Assembly: GCF_022601975.1 (NCBI RefSeq)
Contig: NZ_JAKVIR010000039.1
Coordinates: forward strand, 1 to 41,383
Source: Pontibacter sp. E15-1
GTDB lineage: Bacteria; Bacteroidota; Bacteroidia; Cytophagales; Hymenobacteraceae
DNA length: 41,383 nt
Reading direction: 5' to 3'
A program made the position numbers and the translations under genes. This document shows, in pieces, positions 8,655-17,220 of this stretch (its first letter is position 1; each line of letters opens with the position of its first letter). Under the pieces are notes generated by a model. The model saw nothing but the letters and a program-made list of their open reading frames with translations, ran no database searches and was not told the DNA's origin.

Positions 8655-9338
8655 CTATTTGGTATAATTGCGCGCGCCAAAGATGCCGCTGCCCACCCGG
8701 ATCATGGTGCTTCCTTCGGCTACGGCCAGTTGCCAGTCCGAGGTCATGCCCATCGAGATCTCCCGAAAATAGTCACTGCCCATGAAAAAGGTGTCTTTCA
8801 GGTTCTGGAAACACTCGCGGAGGTATATAAACTCCTGGCGCAGCTTGTTTTCGTCTTCGGTGTTTGTGGCAATGCCCATCACCCCCGTAATGCGCAAATA
8901 CTGCATCCGCCGGTACTCCTCCGACTGCAGCAAAGCGAACGCCTCATCGTAGCTCATCCCAAACTTTGTTTCCTCGTCCGCGATGGAGATCTGGAGCATG
9001 CAGTTGATCGGTGCCGTGCGGGCAAACCGTTCGGCCCGCGTTTCAATTTCCTGCAGCAGCTTCAGGCTGTCCACCGACTGGATGGTATCGATAAACGAGG
9101 CGATGTACTTTACCTTGTTCGTTTGGAGGTGGCCAATCAGGTGCCAGGCGATGTCGTGGGGCAGCAACTCGCGCTTGTCGATCAACTCCTGCACCTTGTT
9201 CTCGCCGAACAGCCTGTGCCCGGCATCATACGCTTCTTTTATTTTCTCGATGGGGTGCATTTTCGAAACGGCCACCAGGCGGCAAGGCGTGTTGCGCAAC
9301 TGTTCGTCGAAGTATAGTATGTTCTCTGCTATAGACAT
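8655..9338 (-). CDS. yggS: YggS/PROSC family pyridoxal-phosphate-binding protein
   Basis: PLP homeostasis protein (YggS/PLPBP family), 227 residues, the usual family length. Lys26 in RLVAVSK is the expected PLP Schiff-base lysine. Other family hallmarks are FGENKVQEL, WHLIGHLQTNKVKY, SVDS, TKFGM, LRITGVMGIA and the C-terminal phosphate-binding GMTSDW...IRVGSGIFGAR. The family folds like the alanine racemase barrel without known catalysis and buffers vitamin B6 in the cytosol. It is on the minus strand, converging on the metal operon and separated from the batA-like gene by an intergenic repeat element. Confidence 0.95.
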   Translation of the reverse strand: MSIAENILYFDEQLRNTPCRLVAVSKMHPIEKIKEAYDAGHRLFGENKVQELIDKRELLPHDIAWHLIGHLQTNKVKYIASFIDTIQSVDSLKLLQEIETRAERFARTAPINCMLQISIADEETKFGMSYDEAFALLQSEEYRRMQYLRITGVMGIATNTEDENKLRQEFIYLRECFQNLKDTFFMGSDYFREISMGMTSDWQLAVAEGSTMIRVGSGIFGARNYTK

Positions 9339-9364
9339 AGTGTAGGGTTTAGTTGATTGATTTT

Positions 9365-9395
9365 AGTATCACGATACTCGTATCACGTAGCACGA
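9365..9395. repeat. Inverted copy of a 21-bp intergenic repeat
   Basis: Bases 9370-9395 are the exact reverse complement of 9565-9590 (26 bp, no mismatch). The two arms enclose about 170 AT-rich bases. The sequence contains the core GATACGAGTATC in either orientation, itself a palindrome of GATAC and GTATC around GA. See the facing array at 9551-9611. Confidence 0.8.
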
Positions 9396-9550
9396 CAAAA
9401 TTGGTCAAACATATATAAAATCGATGCTTACATATTTAGAAGAATCGACTTCAGACATGCTGCTAACCTTTTGCTGCAATCTACATCAAATTGCAAAGCC
9501 GTGTTTCTTCGGAAGCCTTTCCAGTACCTAAATCTTATATGAACTTGAAA

Positions 9551-9611
9551 ACGTGATACGAGTATCGTGCTACGTGATACGAGTATCGTGCTACTAAAAC
9601 CGTGATACGCC
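9551..9611. repeat. Tandem copies of a 21-bp palindromic repeat
   Basis: The unit ACGTGATACGAGTATCGTGC plus TA occurs at 9551-9572 and again at 9572-9593, a 21-base period with no mismatch. A partial third copy (CGTGATACG) follows at 9601-9609. Each unit contains the palindrome GATAC-GA-GTATC, whose stem extends by G-U pairs in RNA. With the inverted copy at 9365-9395 it forms a small element of about 230 bp between batA-like and yggS genes. It codes for nothing obvious. A mobile miniature element, a protein-binding array or an RNA structure are all possible. Confidence 0.8.
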
Positions 9612-9618
9612 AAAAAAA

Positions 9619-10671
9619 TCAATCATCCAGCACATTTGTGATAAAGGTGTTTTTGAGGAGCATCCAAAGCAGGAGAAGGAGCAGGGCCCACTTGAGGTAT
9701 ACCTGATAATAATCCTGCGTGTCGCGGAAGCGTTTCTCGGTCACCTCCGTCTTTTCCATCCGGTTGATGTTCTGGAAGATGCGCTGCAGGGCATCCTTGC
9801 TGTCGGCCCGGTAAAAGCTGCCGTCGCCCACTGTGGCTATTTTCCGGAGGGAGCTTTCGTCCAGTTGCGTCTCCACAAAAAGCGTTTTCCCGGTTTCGGT
9901 GTCGGTATACGGCACCTGCCCGTCTTTTCCGATCCCGATGGTATAAAGTTTTATACCGTAAGCGTAGGCCAGTTGCGCGGCCAGTTCGGGGTCCAGGCTT
10001 CCGGCGGTGTTCTCACCGTCGCTGATCAGGATGATGACCTTGCTCTTGGCACCCGAGTCGCGCATGCGGTTGATGGCCACAGCCAGGGCGCTGCCGATGG
10101 CCGTGCCGTCGTTGGGGATCATCTTAAAGCCAATGGAGTTGATGTTTTCGCGCAGCAGCTGGTAATCGGTGGTGAGGGGCGCGAGGGAGTAGGCATCGCC
10201 AGCAAACACCACCATCCCGATGCGGTCCTGAACCCGCCCGCCTATGAAGTCAAGCGCCACCTCCTTTGCCGCCGTCAGTCGGTCCGGCTGGATGTCCTGC
10301 AGTTCCATTGAGCCAGACACATCCAGCACCAGCACAATGTCGATGCCCTCGGCCGTTTGCTCCACCTGCTCGTTCACGCGTTGCGGGCGGGCCAGCGCCA
10401 CAATCACCAGCAGCATAAACAGCACATAGAGCAGGTTGGGCAGGTGGCGCAGCACACTGCTCCACTGCCAGCTCACTTTGCCCTCAAACAGAGCCAGCTC
10501 CAGCTTGTTGCGAGTGTTCAGGGTAAAAAGCCACTTGAGCAAAAACAGCAGCGGCACCACGGGCAGCGCATACAAAACCAGCGGGTATACCCAGTCGAAG
10601 GAGCGCAGGGTGCCGTAGCTGAACCACTCCAGGCTGAGCCAGTCCCAGAAATTCTCAGTTACTCTTAGCAT
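9619..10671 (-). CDS. batA: BatA-like VWA-domain membrane protein
   Basis: A 350-residue inner-membrane protein of the Bat (Bacteroides aerotolerance) type. The start at 10671 gives MLRVTENFWDWL; the longer frame from 10776 lies inside the preceding gene and is unlikely. Two N-terminal membrane helices (about residues 28-49 and 79-95) precede a von Willebrand A domain and a C-terminal helix (about 320-342). A complete MIDAS metal site is visible: D117-x-S119-x-S121 (DVSGS), Thr190 (NDGTAIG) and Asp218 (SDGEN). Its start overlaps the preceding gene by 17 bases, so the three minus-strand genes form an operon. Bat proteins are linked to MoxR chaperones and stress tolerance. No batB, batC or batD follows. 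Confidence 0.88.
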   Translation of the reverse strand: MLRVTENFWDWLSLEWFSYGTLRSFDWVYPLVLYALPVVPLLFLLKWLFTLNTRNKLELALFEGKVSWQWSSVLRHLPNLLYVLFMLLVIVALARPQRVNEQVEQTAEGIDIVLVLDVSGSMELQDIQPDRLTAAKEVALDFIGGRVQDRIGMVVFAGDAYSLAPLTTDYQLLRENINSIGFKMIPNDGTAIGSALAVAINRMRDSGAKSKVIILISDGENTAGSLDPELAAQLAYAYGIKLYTIGIGKDGQVPYTDTETGKTLFVETQLDESSLRKIATVGDGSFYRADSKDALQRIFQNINRMEKTEVTEKRFRDTQDYYQVYLKWALLLLLLWMLLKNTFITNVLDD

Positions 10672-11572
10672 TCCGAATATAGTCTCGTTGAATTTTGTGA
10701 CGGCTCTTGGCAAAGCGGCGCAACATGCCGAGCGCCAGGTTCGTTTCGCCCTCCGACTCGGTCTGGAGGTTGCCATATATGGCCTTGTCGCAGATGCGGA
10801 GCGCGGTGTTTACCTCCTCGTCGTTTTCGTAAAACTCAACGATCTCCTTGGTGGTGAAGGAGTTGATGGCGCTCCGCTCCAGCTTGGTGAGGTAATTTTT
10901 CCACAGCGACACGGCCTTTTCCAGGCTTTGCAGCGAGCCGGCTTTTTTAAAGCGCTCTTCGTGCGTGTTGTATCGGGAGGCGAAGTACACATGGTCTTTT
11001 CGGAGGCGGTACAGCTTGTATTTGCGCAGGATGGGTTGCCCGAGTATAAACCAAACCAACGCGAGCAGTGTGGTGGAGGCCACGATCCAGAGCAACAGGG
11101 CAGGCCAGTTAAAGCGCTCCTCTACCAGGGCCAGCGTGGTGTTCGATTTAATGGCCAGTGGCTCTTGCAACGCAAGCGGGCCTTTAACCAGCTGCGCCAC
11201 TATCAGTTTGGATGGCTGGGTATAAACCGTCTGTGTGTCTCGCTCGCCCAGCACGTAAACCGGAAGCCCCAGCTGCTGCACCGGGTCTGTCTGGAAGGTG
11301 CGGAGGGTATACACGGCGCTGTCGGTGCTGATGCCGGCCTTGGTAGAGGTCGGGAAAAAGTCTTTCCGAACCAGCTCAAAAGGCGTGAAATCATACTGCT
11401 CAGAGGGCAGTATAACCTCCTGCGCGGCCGCGTGCCGATGCACCAGGGTATACTGCAGCAGCTCGCCCAGCTTGGCTGTGTCGCGGGCAAAGCCGCCCTC
11501 GGGTTTCGGGATTTGCCCCCAGGCCATGGTATGCAGGATGCTGAAAAGCAGGAGCAGGGTATGTTTACGCAC
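10655..11572 (-). CDS. Bat-locus single-span membrane protein, unknown function
   Basis: A 305-residue protein. The GTG at 11572 gives a signal peptide (VRKHTLLLLFSILHTMAWGQ) and an 8-base overlap with the DUF58 gene; the longer frame from 11626 adds residues with no signal-peptide character. An extracytoplasmic beta-rich part (to about residue 165) is followed by one membrane helix (WPALLLWIVASTTLLALVWF) and a charged, helical cytoplasmic tail rich in Lys, Glu and Leu (KAVSLWKNYLTKLER, TKEIVEFYENDEEV). Genes of this layout sit between DUF58 and VWA genes in many Bacteroidota Bat loci. The tail resembles the cytoplasmic ends of BatD/DUF4381-like proteins, but I cannot assign the family firmly. 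Confidence 0.75.
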   Translation of the reverse strand: MRKHTLLLLFSILHTMAWGQIPKPEGGFARDTAKLGELLQYTLVHRHAAAQEVILPSEQYDFTPFELVRKDFFPTSTKAGISTDSAVYTLRTFQTDPVQQLGLPVYVLGERDTQTVYTQPSKLIVAQLVKGPLALQEPLAIKSNTTLALVEERFNWPALLLWIVASTTLLALVWFILGQPILRKYKLYRLRKDHVYFASRYNTHEERFKKAGSLQSLEKAVSLWKNYLTKLERSAINSFTTKEIVEFYENDEEVNTALRICDKAIYGNLQTESEGETNLALGMLRRFAKSRHKIQRDYIRNAKSN

Positions 11573-12446
11573 TTTTCTTGGTTGACAGGTTACGCAGCCG
11601 GAACAGGTTGACGAGCTGCGGCACATAATCCTCGTTTGTCTCGATGGTCAGGTAATTGGCCTGGTACTTCTGGCAGAGGCGCATCAGGCTCTCCTTGTTC
11701 TGCGTGTACTGCGCCAGGTAGCGCTTCTGAAACTCCTCACCCGAGGTGTTCAGCCATACCGTCCGGCCTGACTCCTTGTCCACTATCGGCACAATGCCCA
11801 TGGGCGGCAGGCGGTGCTCCCGCACGTCCTGCAGGTGCAGCACAATCAGGTCGTGCCGTTTGGCCAGCATGGCCAGCTCTTTCTCGTAACTGAGGTCAAT
11901 AAAGTCGGAGAGGAGCAGGATGATGCTGCGGCGCTTGATAATGTCCAGCGTCAGCCGTATACCGGCAGCCAGGTTGGTTTTGCCGGACTTGGGCTCCAGT
12001 TCGCTCAGGGCTTTGATGATACTGTAGGCCTGCTGGATGCCTTTGGCCGGTTTGATGTATTTTTCTTTCTGGTCGGAGAAGCAGATAATGCCAATCTGGC
12101 TCTGCTGCCGCGCCGCCGAAAAGGCCAGCACGCCGCAGATCTCCTTGCCCACGTCTATCTTCTGCTGTTCGCCGGTGCCGATGGATTGCGAGGCGCTCAC
12201 GTCGAGCATCAGGAAAACCGACTGCTCTTTCTCCTCCCGGTAGGTCTTCACAAAGGTGCCGTGGCCCTTTGCCGACACGTTCCAGTCGATGGAGCGCACA
12301 TCGTCGCCATACTGGTAGGCGCGCACGTCGTCAAACTCCAGTCCGGTGCCTTTAAACACAGAGTGGAAGTCGCCCTGCATCTGTGTGGTAATGGCCTTGC
12401 GTATGCGGATTTCGTATTTGCGAAGCTTCTTTACAAGCTCTTTCAT
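11565..12446 (-). CDS. DUF58 domain protein (MoxR/Bat-associated)
   Basis: A 293-residue soluble protein of the DUF58 family, whose C-terminal part is VWA-like. Family hallmarks are YQYGDDVRSIDWNVSAKGHGTFVKTYREEKE and the following MLDVSAS, a degenerate MIDAS-like motif. Partner families suggest it works with a MoxR AAA+ ATPase and the membrane VWA protein encoded downstream, in envelope or metalloprotein quality control (inference from genomic association). No moxR gene is next to it here: upstream lies a divergent DUF4296 lipoprotein gene 58 bases away. It is the first gene of the three-gene minus-strand operon. Confidence 0.9.
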   Translation of the reverse strand: MKELVKKLRKYEIRIRKAITTQMQGDFHSVFKGTGLEFDDVRAYQYGDDVRSIDWNVSAKGHGTFVKTYREEKEQSVFLMLDVSASQSIGTGEQQKIDVGKEICGVLAFSAARQQSQIGIICFSDQKEKYIKPAKGIQQAYSIIKALSELEPKSGKTNLAAGIRLTLDIIKRRSIILLLSDFIDLSYEKELAMLAKRHDLIVLHLQDVREHRLPPMGIVPIVDKESGRTVWLNTSGEEFQKRYLAQYTQNKESLMRLCQKYQANYLTIETNEDYVPQLVNLFRLRNLSTKKSA

Positions 12447-12504
12447 GAACTGCTGCCGTCGTGAGTTATTTTAAATTTACCACATAATCTCGTAATTTAC
12501 ATCC

Positions 12505-12879
12505 GTGAAAAGACTTTTCCTCTTACTTTTTTGCGGCTGTCTGCTGGGCTGCCAGTCCAAGGGCAACGACAAACCCGCGAACATGGTGCCGACCCAAAAG
12601 ATGGTGCGCATCCTGGCCGACATCCATACCGCTGAGGCCGTTATAGAGCACAACGTGTCTTACCCGGACACCGCGCTTGTGCTATACTCAGAGCAGCAGG
12701 CCGATATCCTGAAGAAGTATGGCGTAAAGCCGCAGGCCTTTGAGGACAGTTACCGCTATTACCTGACGCATATAGAGGAGATGGACAAGCTCTACGAAGT
12801 TGTGGTCGACTCCCTGAGTGTGCGCGAGTCGCGGATAAAGGCGGCCCAGCGGGAAATCATACGGGACTCGGTGCAGTAG
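12505..12879 (+). CDS. DUF4296 lipoprotein
   Basis: A 124-residue small lipoprotein that starts at a GTG (12505). The signal peptide KRLFLLLFCGCLLGC ends in a perfect lipobox (LLGC, Cys16). The body matches DUF4296 of Bacteroidota: PTQKMVRILADIHTAEAVIE near the N-terminus, then YPDTALVLYSEQQADILKKYGV and YYLTHIEEMDKLYEVVVDSLS. It is predicted to be all helical and periplasm- or outer-membrane-anchored. The function of the family is unknown to me. The gene is divergent from the DUF58 operon and converges on pcrA, whose stop is only 33 bases away. Confidence 0.9.
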   Translation: MKRLFLLLFCGCLLGCQSKGNDKPANMVPTQKMVRILADIHTAEAVIEHNVSYPDTALVLYSEQQADILKKYGVKPQAFEDSYRYYLTHIEEMDKLYEVVVDSLSVRESRIKAAQREIIRDSVQ

Positions 12880-12912
12880 TGGCGTTGCCTCCGCTGCTGC
12901 ACCGAAAGGCCC

Positions 12913-15159
12913 CTAGCTGTGTATTTTAATCTTAGCGAAACTGAGCAGGAGCGTTTTTTCGCCCACTTCCTCAAACTCGATGATGGCTTTTGTGCTGTTG
13001 CCCTGGGTGTCGATTTTGCTCACCACGCCAAAGCCGAACTTGGGGTGCTCCACTTTCATACCTGCCGCCAGGTTGGATGTGTCGCTCGGCGCGAAGTCGA
13101 CGGGAGGGGTATAATTGCTGGCTACCTGCTTGCGGGGCGGCGGGGAAACCAGGCTGCTCTTGCGCTGTAGCACCCGGTCAAAAACGCCGCCACTATTGCC
13201 GGAGCTTCCGCCGTCGCCGTACTTGAAGTTGATATACTTTGGGTCGATCTCATCTAAAAAGCGGCTTTTCTCGCACGAGCGCAGGTTGCCCCACTGGTAG
13301 CGGCTGGTGGCGTAAGTGAGGTATAGCTTCTTCTCCGCGCGCGTGATGGCCACATAAAACAGGCGGCGCTCCTCTTCCAGGTCGGCGCGGGAGTTAAGCA
13401 TCATCTGGCTCGGGAAAAGGTTCTCTTCCATACCCACGATAAACACATTCTTGAACTCCAGCCCCTTGGCTGAGTGGATCGTCATCAGGGTCACAAACTC
13501 GCTGCCATCGTCGGCCTTCGTGTCGGCGTCGGTGATGAGGGCAATGTCCTGAAGGAAAGCGGAGAGGCTCTTGTCTTCCTTCTCCGGGTCGTCCACATAC
13601 TCCTTTATACCGTTCAGCAGCTCCTGGATGTTCTCGTAGCGTGCCAGCCCCTCCACGGTTTTGTCGGCATACAGGTCGTCTACCAGCCCGGAGTGTTTGG
13701 CCACGTGCTTGGCCACTTCGTAGGCGTCGCTGTGTTCGGCGATGCGCGCAAAGTCCCGGATCATCATCGAGAAATTCTCGATGGCCGTGCCCACGCGGTT
13801 ACCCAGAAACTCCCCAGCGTTCATCACGACCTCCCATACCGCATGGTTTGTGTCGTTGGCGATCACGAATATCTTCTGCTCGGTGGTTTCGCCGATGCCG
13901 CGCTTGGGGTAATTGATGATGCGGCGCAAGGCCTGTTCGTCGTTCGGGTTCACGGTAAGGCGCAGGTAGGCGATCAGGTCCTTGATCTCCTTGCGTTGGT
14001 AAAAGGACAGGCCGCCGATGATCTTATACTTGATGTTCATGCGGCGCAGGGCCTCTTCCATGGCTCTGGACTGCGCATTGGTGCGGTACAGGATGGCAAA
14101 GTCGTCGTAGGAGAAGTGGTTGCCCATTTTCTCCTCAAAAATGGTGGTGGCCACCAGCTTGCCCTCCTCGTTGTCGGAGTTGGCTTTGATCACCTCGATC
14201 AGCGGTCCCTGCTCGTTGTCCGTGAAAACTTCCTTGCGGAGCTGTGCCTGGTTATTTTTGATGACCGAGTTAGCCGCGTGCACGATGTTTTTAGTGGAGC
14301 GGTAGTTCTGCTCCAGTTTAAACACCTCCAGCTCGGGGTAGTCGCGCTCAAAGTTGAGGATGTTCTGGATATCCGCTCCCCGGAAGGCGTAGATAGACTG
14401 CGCATCGTCGCCCACCACCACGATGTTGCGGTTTTGAGCAGCCAACTTGCGCGTGATCAGGTATTGCGAGTAGTTCGTGTCCTGATACTCATCCACCATC
14501 ACAAACTTAAAGATGTTCTGGTACTTGTTCAGCGCGTCGGGGTGGTCTTTAAAGAGCACGTTCGTGTTAAACAGCAGGTCGTCGAAGTCCATGGCGCCGG
14601 CCCGAAAGCAGCGGTTCTGGTACATCTCGTAAATTTTGCCGATCTTCGGGCGCATGGCAGCATCGTCATCCGCCTGGATTACCGGGTCGTTGACATACTG
14701 CTTCACAGAGATCAGCTTGTTTTTGGCTGAGGAGATGCGGCCCAGCACCACATTGGGCTTATACAGCTTGTCGTCCAGGTTCATCTCCTTCACAATGTTG
14801 CGAATGAGTGTTTTGGAGTCGTCTGAGTCGTATATGGTGAAACTCTTCGGGTAACCGATTTTATCGGCCTCGGCCCGCAGGATGCGGGAAAAGACAGAGT
14901 GGAAGGTGCCCATCCAGATGTTTTTGGCCTCGTTGCCGATCACCTTCTCAATCCGGTGGCGCATTTCCTTTGCCGCCTTGTTGGTAAAGGTAAGGGCCAG
15001 TATGTTGAACGGATCCACACCCTGGCTGATGAGCTGGGCGATCCTGAAGGTAAGTACTCTTGTTTTTCCGGAGCCTGCGCCAGCGATAATCATGGCGGGC
15101 CCGTCTTTGTGCAGCACAGCGTTGCGTTGCGATTCGTTCAATAAGCTTAGTTGATCCAT
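12913..15159 (-). CDS. pcrA: UvrD/PcrA-type superfamily 1 DNA helicase
   Basis: 3'-to-5' DNA helicase for repair and for removing recombination proteins from DNA, 748 residues, as expected for PcrA/UvrD. It has a Q-motif (NESQRNAVLH), Walker A (AGAGSGKT, residues 26-33), motif Ia (TFTNKAAKEMRHR), Walker B (MVDEYQDTN), motif III (VVGDDAQSIYAFRGA), motif IV (EQNYRST), motif V (TIHSAKGLEFKNVF) and motif VI (VAITRAEKKLYL). The C-terminal Tudor-like segment (GMKVEHPKFGFGVV...) is typical of PcrA and contacts RNA polymerase in other bacteria. It is a single gene on the minus strand. Confidence 0.96.
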   Translation of the reverse strand: MDQLSLLNESQRNAVLHKDGPAMIIAGAGSGKTRVLTFRIAQLISQGVDPFNILALTFTNKAAKEMRHRIEKVIGNEAKNIWMGTFHSVFSRILRAEADKIGYPKSFTIYDSDDSKTLIRNIVKEMNLDDKLYKPNVVLGRISSAKNKLISVKQYVNDPVIQADDDAAMRPKIGKIYEMYQNRCFRAGAMDFDDLLFNTNVLFKDHPDALNKYQNIFKFVMVDEYQDTNYSQYLITRKLAAQNRNIVVVGDDAQSIYAFRGADIQNILNFERDYPELEVFKLEQNYRSTKNIVHAANSVIKNNQAQLRKEVFTDNEQGPLIEVIKANSDNEEGKLVATTIFEEKMGNHFSYDDFAILYRTNAQSRAMEEALRRMNIKYKIIGGLSFYQRKEIKDLIAYLRLTVNPNDEQALRRIINYPKRGIGETTEQKIFVIANDTNHAVWEVVMNAGEFLGNRVGTAIENFSMMIRDFARIAEHSDAYEVAKHVAKHSGLVDDLYADKTVEGLARYENIQELLNGIKEYVDDPEKEDKSLSAFLQDIALITDADTKADDGSEFVTLMTIHSAKGLEFKNVFIVGMEENLFPSQMMLNSRADLEEERRLFYVAITRAEKKLYLTYATSRYQWGNLRSCEKSRFLDEIDPKYINFKYGDGGSSGNSGGVFDRVLQRKSSLVSPPPRKQVASNYTPPVDFAPSDTSNLAAGMKVEHPKFGFGVVSKIDTQGNSTKAIIEFEEVGEKTLLLSFAKIKIHS

Positions 15160-15367
15160 TTCTTCTCTTCCGCGTGCGTCTTTAAATCAATGCAATTTAC
15201 GAATACAATTCCGTTTTCTGAACCGCTCCGCCACTTTTGGCACGGCTCCTGCACTGGTTTGCAGCCGGAAGCGCCCCCCTTTGAACAGGAATGGGCTGCA
15301 AAGCGTTTAGGATTAAGCGCGTATTTTGCAGGCGGAAGCACCTTTTTTGCCCGCTGTCTGCCTTCTT

Positions 15368-15399
15368 TTTGAATTACAGCCGCAGAGTTGATTACTTTG
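15368..15399 (+). promoter_or_regulatory. Bacteroidota-type promoter for the Sel1/ankyrin gene
   Basis: TTTG at 15368-15371 and TTACTTTG at 15392-15399 (7 of 8 to TAnnTTTG) are 20 bases apart, a normal -33/-7 spacing. Transcription would begin near 15405. That rules out the upstream frame start at 15388 and supports the ATG at 15457. Confidence 0.42.
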
Positions 15400-15456
15400 C
15401 GAAAATTTTTCGGCGTTTCATACTCCAGCATGACCAGATACTTTACCCCGATTCCA

Positions 15457-17079
15457 ATGATAAAGCATTTACTGTTGATCCTCTTGCTAGGCGGCGTTAG
15501 CCATGCAGGTGTGGCCCAAACAAAGACCAAAAAGCCTGCACCCAAAAGCACTGCCACCACAACCGCCGCTGTAAAGCCCGGCTCGACGGTGGTAGCCAAG
15601 CCAGCGGCTTCCGTGGCTCCGGCTGCGGCCAAAAAAATATGGCGCACGCCTCTGATGGATGTGGCCATGGTGCATTACAAGTCGTTGCGTTTCCCGGAGG
15701 CGTATGCCAAGTTCAGGGAGGCCGCTGCGCAGGGCGATGCGGATGCCAATTATTTTATCGGGCGCATGCACCAGTACCGTGAGTTGCAGTATGACCAGGT
15801 AAAAATCGACACGCTGCAGCAGATCCAGAACGCAGAAAAATATTTCTCCGCCGACAAGGACTCCGCAAGTTACTACTACCAGCTTGCCTTGGACCAGGGC
15901 AGCGTGCTTGGGCATCTGGGTCAGGCCGAGATGATGACGCTCCGCACAAAAGATGACATGCGCATCTTTACCCAGCACATGCGCACCGCCGCCATGGACA
16001 TCCGGGAGAAGGCCGTGGAAGGGGACGCGTTTTGTAACCGGATTCTGGGAAGCATGTATTATACCGGCTTTGGTGAGATGGTGGATAAGGGGCTGGCCTT
16101 TAATTACCTGAGTCGTGCAGCCGAAGCGCAGGATGTGGCGGCATACACGGCTCTGGCCAATTTATACCTCAACGGCGAGGGGGTGAAGAAAGACTACGAC
16201 AAAGCGGTATACTGGCTCAAAAAAGGCGTGCAGGCCGGGGAGCGCGAAGCTTCCTATACCCTGGCGCTGTTGTATGAGGAAGGAACGCTGGGAGAGGTGA
16301 AAGTGGACTCGGCACGCCAGCTCTACCGCAAGGCGGTGGCAAAGGGAAGCGTGAGCGCCTACGAGCAGCTGCTGTACATCAACCAGACCCCAGACCAGAA
16401 AGTGGTGATCGCGTCGATTAGCCGCGACCCGATGATGCTGCAGCGGGCCATCGCCGCAGGCGGGGATGTGAACACCCTCGCCGTGCCCGATGAGTATACC
16501 GCAGCGCTGCACGGGCGCACGCCGCTGATGCACACGGTATACGTCCCGATGCTTCTGGAGGACTACGGAACAACCTATGAGCCTGAAGTGCGCCTGAAAA
16601 CCGTGACGCAGCTGCTGCGCAAAGGAGCAAAGGTGAACGCGCAGGACTATGACGGCAAAACGGCCCTCCACTACGTGGTGAGCAGTTCCAGGGTAAAGTC
16701 GGAGCTGTATGAGACGGAGCAGGTGGAGTTACTGGATACCCTCATCAAAAGCGGCGCCGACCTCAATATACAGGACAAGCAAGGCAACACGGTGCTGGCC
16801 CAGGCGCTGCAGGCCACTATCGGGCAGCACATCGGCATTATGGAGTTGGAGAAACTGCTGCAGTCCGGGGCAAATCCCAATATCAAAAACATGGAAGGAA
16901 AAACAGCCTTGATGCTGGCCTGTGAAATGGACGCCAACTACGAGGTTATCGTGGCGCTGCTGCAGGCTGGCGCGGACCCGAAACTGCTGGACAACAGCCA
17001 GAAAGCCGCCATCGATTATACCAAACATCTAAACGTGAAGAACATCCTCCTGGCTTCCGGCTCGCCTCAGCCACGGTAG
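15457..17079 (+). CDS. Exported Sel1-repeat and ankyrin-repeat protein
   Basis: About 540 residues. The ATG at 15457 gives a clean signal peptide (MIKHLLLILLLGGVSHAGVAQ). An ATG at 15430 is the alternative. A Lys/Ala/Pro/Thr-rich linker follows. The first half holds Sel1/TPR-like helical pairs (FREAAAQGDADANYFIGRMH, AYTALANLYLNGEGVKKDYD, SYTLALLYEEGTLGEVKVD). The second half carries ankyrin repeats (GRTPLMH, GAKVNAQDYDGKTALHYVV, GADLNIQDKQGNTVLAQAL, GANPNIKNMEGKTALMLAC, GADPKLLD). Both repeat types bind proteins, so a periplasmic or surface scaffold is likely (inference). It stands alone, with its own promoter. Confidence 0.85.
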   Translation: MIKHLLLILLLGGVSHAGVAQTKTKKPAPKSTATTTAAVKPGSTVVAKPAASVAPAAAKKIWRTPLMDVAMVHYKSLRFPEAYAKFREAAAQGDADANYFIGRMHQYRELQYDQVKIDTLQQIQNAEKYFSADKDSASYYYQLALDQGSVLGHLGQAEMMTLRTKDDMRIFTQHMRTAAMDIREKAVEGDAFCNRILGSMYYTGFGEMVDKGLAFNYLSRAAEAQDVAAYTALANLYLNGEGVKKDYDKAVYWLKKGVQAGEREASYTLALLYEEGTLGEVKVDSARQLYRKAVAKGSVSAYEQLLYINQTPDQKVVIASISRDPMMLQRAIAAGGDVNTLAVPDEYTAALHGRTPLMHTVYVPMLLEDYGTTYEPEVRLKTVTQLLRKGAKVNAQDYDGKTALHYVVSSSRVKSELYETEQVELLDTLIKSGADLNIQDKQGNTVLAQALQATIGQHIGIMELEKLLQSGANPNIKNMEGKTALMLACEMDANYEVIVALLQAGADPKLLDNSQKAAIDYTKHLNVKNILLASGSPQPR

Positions 17080-17151
17080 GCCTGCGTTATGTATCGAGCT
17101 GCTGCCGGAAAGGTGCGGCAAGGCGGGAGCCGGATTAAACTATTTTATGGT

Positions 17152-17159
17152 TACCTTTG
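17152..17159 (+). promoter_or_regulatory. Bacteroidota -7 element before the DUF3109 gene
   Basis: TACCTTTG matches TAnnTTTG exactly and lies about 60 bases upstream of the DUF3109 start at 17221. No clear -33 element is seen. Confidence 0.33.
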
Positions 17160-17220
17160 TCTCCCAAACAATGCCCGGCAGCTGGCGTTTTCATCTGCCT
17201 TTCAATGTCCTGAGTAAAGT

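Noticed and set aside
9551..9611. Tandem 21-bp repeats considered as a CRISPR array
   Set aside because: The units abut with no spacers, are too few and no cas gene is present.
13474..14730. Plus-strand frame of 418 codons opposite pcrA
   Set aside because: Its low-information Val/His/Leu-rich translation is a by-product of pcrA codon use; pcrA has every helicase motif.
15388..15456. Upstream start of the Sel1/ankyrin protein at 15388
   Set aside because: It overlaps the promoter -7 element and adds residues before a clean signal peptide that begins at 15457.
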